Shown: piece by piece, positions 23,223 to 27,823 of the stretch | Numbering within the stretch: the first letter of the stretch is position 1 | Layout of the letters: every line of letters starts with the position of its first letter | Source of the DNA: Bacteroidota bacterium | GTDB taxonomy: Bacteria > Bacteroidota > Bacteroidia > Chitinophagales > Chitinophagaceae | Assembly (NCBI GenBank): GCA_023418315.1 | Contig: JAEZZY010000032.1 | Span: forward strand, 1 to 27,823 | DNA: 27,823 nt | Reading direction: 5' to 3' | The notes under the pieces: generated by a model | What the model saw: only the letters and a program-made list of their open reading frames with translations | What the model was told of the DNA's origin: nothing | The model's database searches: none | Position numbers and translations under genes: made by a program

Positions 23223-24539
23223 TTAACTATTTTTTGCATCCAAACCCTTCGCCACGGCTTCTTTATCCCTATAAAACAACAAAATCCCTGCGCCTAACAA
23301 AACAAAAACCGCGGAAATAAGTTCTGCTTGCGAAGGCTGCATAAAGCCCAAATCGTATTCGGTATTCACCCGTACTTTCTCTACAAAAAAGCGTTCTAAG
23401 CCGTTTAAAATGAGGTAGATACCCGTGAGATGCCACGCGTGTTTCATGCGCTTGCGCAAGGCCCATAGCAAAAAGAACAATCCGATACAGGTTACAGCTT
23501 CCCACAGCGCCGTAGGGAAAACCGCCACGGGCAGCACATGGTTGTAATTACTCACATCATTCAGCAAGCGCACTCCTTCGTTATTGACGTTATGCGCATA
23601 GTTCATAGCCACCAGCCACTGCGGCAACGCACCTGCCGGTTGATAGATATGCGGGATGTTTTGCACCGTCCCGAACTGATGCGTCAGCTCGGCCAGATAA
23701 GAAGGATCCATTTGAAGAGCGGATAAAAACGCGCCTTGTGCTGCTGCTGGCTCCAGCAATCCTGTAGAAATATCTGTTACATAGGCGCTGTTGAACACGC
23801 CCCAGTCGCCATCGCCGGCAAAATGACAACCAAATCTTCCCACGCCATAGGCAAGCATCAACGCAGGTGCAAAGGAATCCGCCAGGTGCTTTACCGGAAT
23901 GTGATGTCGCTTGGCATACCATGATACAGCTATAGCCGCCGTGATGAGCCCGCCATAGAAGGTAAGACCCGATGAAGACAACAGGCTTTCTACCGGGTTT
24001 TTAATGAAATGCTCCCAGGTTTCAAATGCATTAAAAATTTTAGCGCCTGCAAGGCCCGCTACCATAGCCACTACAATGAACTCCGTAATGCGCATGTGCG
24101 GATAGATAGCAACGCGTTTTTCTACGGGTTCATCCAATTGTTGTTTTTTCTTTTCGGCATATTTGGCGTAGCCCATCACGGCAGCAAGGATAAGCCCGGT
24201 GAGTATATTTCCGTTCATCGAAAAAATATAGCCCATAGGGTTGGGTGCTATTTCTTGCCAGTAGCTGAAGAAGCCGCCTACTTTAAATCCCAATAAAAAA
24301 CCAATTACTGCCGACCATATGAGTTCGCTTGTCTTTACCGGATCGCCTATACGCACTACCTGATATTCGGGAAGCATCAAACCCATAGCTTCTTTTCGTT
24401 TGAGGTCTAAAACCAATACATAGGCAGCAGTTAGAAAAGCAAGGGCTACAAACAAACCGAATACTTTGAAGATGGAAAGCCACCCCGGCGCGTCTATGCC
24501 CAGCAGGTCTTGCAACAAAAATTGAAAATCAGGATACAT
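23223..24539 (-). CDS. lgt: Prolipoprotein diacylglyceryl transferase, long divergent form
   Basis: This 438-aa membrane enzyme should transfer diacylglycerol to the lipobox cysteine of prolipoproteins. It aligns with E. coli Lgt along GLTFYGGLIT (E. coli GMSFHGG), GVGRFGCHFAGDGDWG (E. coli GRLGNFINGELWG), FPTALWE (HPSQLYE) and ERFFVEKVR (RIIVEFFR). Arg235 and the final arginine (E. coli Arg143 and Arg239) are kept. His103 is Tyr195, Asn146 is Cys238 and Glu151 is Asp243. It is about 150 residues longer than E. coli Lgt, with a poly-charged loop (EKKKQQLDEPVEKR, about 129-142) and a loop near 250-330. A -7 box ends 5 bp before its ATG. It is the first gene of the lgt-tsaE-exporter run. Confidence 0.9.
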   Translation of the reverse strand: MYPDFQFLLQDLLGIDAPGWLSIFKVFGLFVALAFLTAAYVLVLDLKRKEAMGLMLPEYQVVRIGDPVKTSELIWSAVIGFLLGFKVGGFFSYWQEIAPNPMGYIFSMNGNILTGLILAAVMGYAKYAEKKKQQLDEPVEKRVAIYPHMRITEFIVVAMVAGLAGAKIFNAFETWEHFIKNPVESLLSSSGLTFYGGLITAAIAVSWYAKRHHIPVKHLADSFAPALMLAYGVGRFGCHFAGDGDWGVFNSAYVTDISTGLLEPAAAQGAFLSALQMDPSYLAELTHQFGTVQNIPHIYQPAGALPQWLVAMNYAHNVNNEGVRLLNDVSNYNHVLPVAVFPTALWEAVTCIGLFFLLWALRKRMKHAWHLTGIYLILNGLERFFVEKVRVNTEYDLGFMQPSQAELISAVFVLLGAGILLFYRDKEAVAKGLDAKNS

Positions 24540-24544
24540 GCCTG

Positions 24545-24552
24545 CAAATGTA
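24545..24552 (-). promoter_or_regulatory. -7 box of lgt, implying a leaderless mRNA
   Basis: On the minus strand TACATTTG matches TAnnTTTG and ends 5 bp before the lgt ATG. Transcription would start at or next to the start codon. No -33 TTG is visible. Confidence 0.5.
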
Positions 24553-24564
24553 GGGGGAAGTTGG

Positions 24565-24606
24565 TAATTGGCAGTGGGCAGTTAGTAATTGGCAGTTGGA
24601 CAGCTT
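24565..24606. repeat. Two imperfect 21-bp direct repeats
   Basis: TAATTGGCAGT occurs at 24565 and 24586, followed by similar GGGCAG and GGACAG tails, giving two 21-bp units. They lie between the lgt -7 box and the 8-bp repeat array. No coding function is apparent. Confidence 0.7.
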
Positions 24607-24618
24607 TCACCACTCCAC

Positions 24619-24674
24619 GTATCAACTTATCAACTATTCAACCTATCAACGTATCAACTATTCACCCCCTCAAC
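24619..24674. repeat. Tandem array of seven 8-bp units (consensus NTATCAAC)
   Basis: The units are GTATCAAC, TTATCAAC, TATTCAAC, CTATCAAC, GTATCAAC, TATTCACC and CCCTCAAC. Two weaker units may precede them (24603-24618). The array ends 29 bp before the nadE -7 box and so is outside both predicted transcripts. It has no dyad symmetry. Confidence 0.85.
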
Positions 24675-24703
24675 TTCGATTTCCGATTTTTCCTTCGGGG
24701 GTT

Positions 24704-24711
24704 TACTTTTG
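24704..24711 (+). promoter_or_regulatory. -7 box of nadE, implying a leaderless mRNA
   Basis: TACTTTTG matches TAnnTTTG and ends 4 bp before the ATG at 24716 (GAGA between). Transcription should start at the start codon or within 1-3 nt of it. It fixes 24716 as the likely start rather than an upstream ATG. Confidence 0.5.
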
Positions 24712-24715
24712 GAGA

Positions 24716-26398
24716 ATGAATATTTTTCTTGCGCAGCAAAACTACCATATCGGAAATTTTGAAGCCAACACGGCTAAAATCATCCGGACCATTGAAGAAG
24801 CCAAAAAGCTGGGCGGGGATTTGATTGTATTTTCTGAGCTGGCGGTTTGCGGCTATCCGCCGAGGGATTTTCTGGAATTTAATGATTTTATAGAGCAATG
24901 CCTGGCCGCTATTGAAACGATAAAGCAACATGCAGATACCATAGGCGTATTGGTGGGCGCACCTTCACGGAATATCATTACCGAAGGAAAAGACCTTTTC
25001 AACAGCGCTTATCTCCTATACGATCAAGAAATAAAAGGCATCGTACATAAAACCCTCTTGCCTACTTACGACATCTTCGACGAGTATCGCTATTTTGAAC
25101 CTGCGTATGAATGGAAGGTGCTGGAGTTTAAAGGAAAACGGCTGGCGGTAACGATTTGCGAAGACATCTGGAATATAGAAGACAATCCGCTTTACCGCAT
25201 TTGCCCTATGGATAAGCTCATGGCAGGGCAACCCGACATCATGATTAATCTGAGCGCCTCGCCCTTCGACTATACGCATGAAGAAGGACGATTGAATGCA
25301 GTGAAAAAAAACGTAGCCAAGTATAAACTCCCTATGATTTATTGCAATACCATAGGCTCACAAACCGAAATCGTATTTGACGGCGGCTCGCTGGTGATGA
25401 ATGCGCAGGAAGAAGTGGTGGCTGCGTTGCCGCATTTTCAGGAATCCTTGCAATCGGTAGTGTGGAAGGAAGATGGCAGCTTTACCGATGCGCCCGTGGA
25501 TGCAAGCGAAGAACTGGATAAGGATAAAAAATCTTTTGCGGACTATGATGCCGCGGAAGGAATTGAAGAGATACATGCTGCGCTTCTCTTAGGTATTCGG
25601 GATTATTTCGGGAAGATGGGATTTTCCAAAGCTATAGTGGCTTCCTCCGGCGGCATTGACAGTGCGCTGGTGCTGGCGCTGGCTTGCGAAGCCCTGGGTG
25701 CGGAAAATGTTCATGCGCTGCTCATGCCTTCCCAGTTTTCTACCACACATTCTGTAGCCGATGCAGTGCAGCTCTCCGAAAATCTTGGAAACCCTTACGA
25801 CATTCTTGCTATAAAAGACATTTTTGAGCAATATCTTCATTCCTTAAAACCTGTTTTTAAAGAGTTACCTTTTTCGGTGGCAGAAGAAAATTTGCAATCA
25901 CGCATCCGCGGTGCGCTGGTGATGGCGCTGTCCAATAAATTCGGTTCTATCCTTTTAAATACATCCAACAAAAGCGAACTCGCCACCGGCTATGGCACGC
26001 TCTACGGCGATATGGCAGGCGGACTGGGCGTTTTGGGCGATGTCTATAAAACCCAGGTTTATTCATTGGCGCGCTATATCAATCGGGAAAAAGAAATCAT
26101 TCCCCAAAACATACTTACCAAAGCACCCAGCGCCGAGTTGCGGGAAGGGCAAAAAGACAGCGACAGCCTGCCGGAATACGAGCTGCTCGATCCCATCCTT
26201 TACCAATATATAGAAAGGCGGCAAGGCCCGAAAGAAATCATTGCGATGGGCTATGAGGAAGCCCTGGTGAAGAGAATACTCAAACTCGTGAATACGAACG
26301 AATACAAACGCAATCAGTTTTGCCCCATTATCCGCGTATCTCCCAAAGCCTTTGGCGTGGGCAGAAGAGTGCCTATAGTAGGGAAATATCTGAGCTGA
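24716..26398 (+). CDS. nadE: Glutamine-dependent NAD+ synthetase
   Basis: This 560-aa two-domain enzyme converts nicotinic acid adenine dinucleotide to NAD with ATP, using ammonia from glutamine. The N-terminal nitrilase-fold glutaminase has the triad Glu41 (FSELAVCGYPPRDF), Lys112 (HKTLLPTYDIFDE) and Cys148 (TICEDIW). The C-terminal synthetase domain has the P-loop SGGIDSAL at 311-318, then NTSNKSELATGYGTLYGDMAG and KAPSAELR, cited here in part. The start at 24716 gives the standard N-terminus MNIFLAQQNYHIGN. The frame is open further upstream, but that part would be encoded by the repeat array and is not protein-like. The gene is divergent from lgt. Confidence 0.96.
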   Translation: MNIFLAQQNYHIGNFEANTAKIIRTIEEAKKLGGDLIVFSELAVCGYPPRDFLEFNDFIEQCLAAIETIKQHADTIGVLVGAPSRNIITEGKDLFNSAYLLYDQEIKGIVHKTLLPTYDIFDEYRYFEPAYEWKVLEFKGKRLAVTICEDIWNIEDNPLYRICPMDKLMAGQPDIMINLSASPFDYTHEEGRLNAVKKNVAKYKLPMIYCNTIGSQTEIVFDGGSLVMNAQEEVVAALPHFQESLQSVVWKEDGSFTDAPVDASEELDKDKKSFADYDAAEGIEEIHAALLLGIRDYFGKMGFSKAIVASSGGIDSALVLALACEALGAENVHALLMPSQFSTTHSVADAVQLSENLGNPYDILAIKDIFEQYLHSLKPVFKELPFSVAEENLQSRIRGALVMALSNKFGSILLNTSNKSELATGYGTLYGDMAGGLGVLGDVYKTQVYSLARYINREKEIIPQNILTKAPSAELREGQKDSDSLPEYELLDPILYQYIERRQGPKEIIAMGYEEALVKRILKLVNTNEYKRNQFCPIIRVSPKAFGVGRRVPIVGKYLS

Positions 26399-26455
26399 TG
26401 CGGTAGCCGTATGATAAAACTGCGTAGATAAGTCCGCGTGGAAGAAGTGTATTAC

Positions 26456-26563
26456 TCACACGGCATTTTCATTGGCTAAGGAAATGATTTTTTGCGAGTA
26501 ATTGCCTATAAAATCTATTGTTTCGGGATACGCCTCCTGAAGTTGCAGTTGTTGTATAATCAT
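26456..26563 (-). CDS. Possible 35-aa peptide of unknown function
   Basis: A short open frame begins MIIQQLQLQEAYPE and ends SLANENAV. It resembles real coding sequence in composition but matches no family I recognise. It could be the tail of a decayed gene or chance. It lies in the 236-bp region between the nadE stop and the T9SS cargo gene, where I see nothing else. Confidence 0.2.
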   Translation of the reverse strand: MIIQQLQLQEAYPETIDFIGNYSQKIISLANENAV

Positions 26564-26634
26564 GATGAAACAATAACATCTGCGGTTATAGGCACAATCT
26601 GCGGGAGCAGAACTTATTGATCCAGATTCTGTCT

Positions 26635-27663
26635 TTACTCCTTCATAAACCGCAACTGCCGGGGAATACCCTCCTGTACAAAACGCAGCAGGTACATACC
26701 CGTGGGCAGTGCATCTACCTGTATGACAACAGTAGCCGACCATCCACGCAATACCCGTCTGCCCATAAGGTCATACACTTCATAAGCGCCAACCATTGTT
26801 GCCTTATCCACCCTGAGCAGCCCTCGTGTAGGGTTGGGATAAACCTTGTACCCCTGCTGTAGTTCATACAACTCCGATACCGACAATGGCTCTATATCAA
26901 AACCGAGATCCATGTATTCTTTTTGTATGGTAAGCCCGCTGGTCCTGCCTGTGGCGGTATCCCGGGAAAGCCAAAGGGCGTAGTTATGCAGTAACGGAAT
27001 TAGCCCGCCATAATAATCGGATGCGGAATCAAGTGTCTCTCGTGCTCCCCCTAAACGTCCTTCTATTCCCCCCTCGCCGTAGGTTATATTAATATCGCCA
27101 GCTACCACTAAGTTTTTTGAAGGGTCATACAGAAAAGGATTGTCCAATTTTATCTTCACCCACATGCCATCGTTATGCGGCGGATATTTATCAGTAGCCA
27201 GGGGCTGCGGCATGGTGGCGGAGTCTATGCAACGCAGGCTGTCCGTAATCGCTACCCGTTGCAGCCCATACAGCACAGCCTTTGCTGCGGCTGTATCCTG
27301 TACTGCATTAATCTTGAGGGTGTCGAAATTAGGAAGCGCAGTATATCCCATACAGAGAGCCACCGGCTCATAATAATTCCGCCTTATAATATAATTCGTA
27401 ATAGAATTACCGGCTACGTAGATATGGGTAATCCAGCCTGCCGGAGCGCCGAAGCTACCCGCAGGATATAGGTAGGCTGTTACTCTTGCTTTTGTAGCGA
27501 TAATTCCTCCATTCGTTCCATCCCAAGATGAATAGGTGCTGTCCCATGCCGTGTTCAGACGGTGGTAATAAGCGGCATATTGGGGTACATGGCTGCCTAT
27601 CTGGGACTTACCCTCGCCACAGGCGAGAGTAAGGCTTATAAAAATCAGGAGAATGTATTTCAT
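26635..27663 (-). CDS. Secreted protein with T9SS type A sorting domain
   Basis: This 342-aa protein has a signal peptide (residues 1-20), a central region of about 250 residues that I do not recognise, and a T9SS type A C-terminal domain. The domain begins YKVYPNPTRGLLRVD (about residue 273) and continues YEVYDLMGRRVLRG, ending LPTGMYLLRFVQEG and a basic RFMKE tail, the usual end of type A cargo. The protein should cross the outer membrane through the T9SS and be attached or released. The lipobox-like TLAC near residue 15 lacks the usual Leu at -3, so I do not call it a lipoprotein. It follows the next gene by 2 bp, so the two are co-transcribed. Confidence 0.85.
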   Translation of the reverse strand: MKYILLIFISLTLACGEGKSQIGSHVPQYAAYYHRLNTAWDSTYSSWDGTNGGIIATKARVTAYLYPAGSFGAPAGWITHIYVAGNSITNYIIRRNYYEPVALCMGYTALPNFDTLKINAVQDTAAAKAVLYGLQRVAITDSLRCIDSATMPQPLATDKYPPHNDGMWVKIKLDNPFLYDPSKNLVVAGDINITYGEGGIEGRLGGARETLDSASDYYGGLIPLLHNYALWLSRDTATGRTSGLTIQKEYMDLGFDIEPLSVSELYELQQGYKVYPNPTRGLLRVDKATMVGAYEVYDLMGRRVLRGWSATVVIQVDALPTGMYLLRFVQEGIPRQLRFMKE

Positions 27664-27665
27664 GC

Positions 27666-27823
27666 TTATTCTTTTACAAAGGTGAAATGATAGGCAGCTT
27701 TACCCTGACGAAATTCCAAAATATAGGTGCCTGGGATAAAAGAGCTGACTGAAAGGTGGTTTGCGATTGAGCTACCTTGTTGTATTAATTTGCCCGTCAT
27801 ATCAAGTATAACATATTCGCCCA
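27666..27823 (-). CDS. T9SS type A sorting domain protein, C-terminal end only
   Basis: The minus strand is open from the window edge to a TAA at 27666-27668 and encodes the last 51 residues of a protein. GEYVILDMTGKLIQQG and then IPGTYILEFRQGK and FTFVKE are the closing strands of a T9SS type A C-terminal domain. The rest of the protein is outside the window. It is upstream of, and 2 bp from, the next cargo gene, and the two domains share the same pattern. Confidence 0.85.
   Translation of the reverse strand, partial: GEYVILDMTGKLIQQGSSIANHLSVSSFIPGTYILEFRQGKAAYHFTFVKE

Noticed and set aside
24619..24674. The 8-bp repeats as DnaA boxes or a replication origin
   Set aside because: No unit matches TTATnCACA, there is no dnaA or dnaN nearby, and no AT-rich unwinding region is evident.
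24565..24674. The repeats as a CRISPR array
   Set aside because: The units are 8 bp with no spacers, and there are no cas genes.
24596..24715. An N-terminal extension of NAD synthetase from an upstream start at 24596
   Set aside because: The extension is encoded by the repeat array. The family N-terminus begins at 24716, just after a -7 box.
26456..26530. A terminator for nadE in the region after its stop
   Set aside because: The only stem near a T-run (TCATT with AATGA) has five AT-rich pairs and is too weak to support a call.

Overview
The window looks like an ordinary chromosomal stretch of a Bacteroidota bacterium, most likely from or near the Chitinophagaceae. This is inferred from several signals. 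Both ends carry type IX secretion (T9SS) C-terminal sorting domains. Nearly every gene that starts a transcription unit has a Bacteroidota-type -7 box (TAnnTTTG), two of them with a TTG about 19-20 bp upstream. Shine-Dalgarno sites are scarce. There are also a leucine-dehydrogenase-like enzyme, two tandem cytochrome oxidase subunit III genes and a GT117/DUF2723 membrane protein. I see no phage, insertion sequence, CRISPR array or defence locus.

Layout. (1) 1-158: end of a T9SS type B cargo protein, closed by a 22-bp perfect hairpin. (2) 232-1134 (-): DUF72/YecE protein. (3) 1322-5639 (+): a cytochrome oxidase maturation operon (heme O synthase, two subunit III paralogues, subunit IV, SCO copper chaperone, DUF420 membrane protein, a 70-aa CxxC membrane peptide); catalytic subunits I and II are not here. 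(4) 5680-7439 (-): FMN reductase-like protein and a Leu/Glu/Phe/Val dehydrogenase, separated by tandem terminators. (5) 7647-9947 (+): TonB-dependent receptor with a CxxC in its plug and a 14-bp palindrome in its promoter. (6) 10058-11294 (-): mycobacterial-type AhpC/AhpD peroxide defence pair. (7) 11510-15167 (+): isocitrate dehydrogenase, deoxyribose-phosphate aldolase, SPOR-domain protein and M20 peptidase, closely spaced. (8) 15265-21840: a polytopic membrane protein, tRNA-Ser(UGA) on the minus strand, lipoprotein MsrA, an aminomuconate-deaminase-like RidA protein and a 1024-aa DUF2723/GT117 protein. (9) 21907-24539 (-): LysE-type exporter, TsaE and Lgt. (10) 24565-24674: an array of 8-bp repeats between the divergent lgt and nadE promoters. 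(11) 24716-26398 (+): glutamine-dependent NAD synthetase. (12) 26635-27823 (-): two adjacent T9SS type A cargo proteins, the second cut by the window edge.

Most genes are housekeeping: respiration, redox repair, central carbon, NAD, tRNA modification and the cell envelope. I found no convincing new multi-gene system. The points most worth a second look are: the cofactor pocket of the isocitrate dehydrogenase, which keeps only one of five residues that recognise NADP in the E. coli enzyme; TsaE, which has no ATG, GTG, TTG or CTG start; the repeat array between two probably leaderless genes; the near-leaderless tRNA-Ser promoter; the plug CxxC and palindrome of the TonB receptor; and the 70-aa CxxC peptide ending the oxidase operon.
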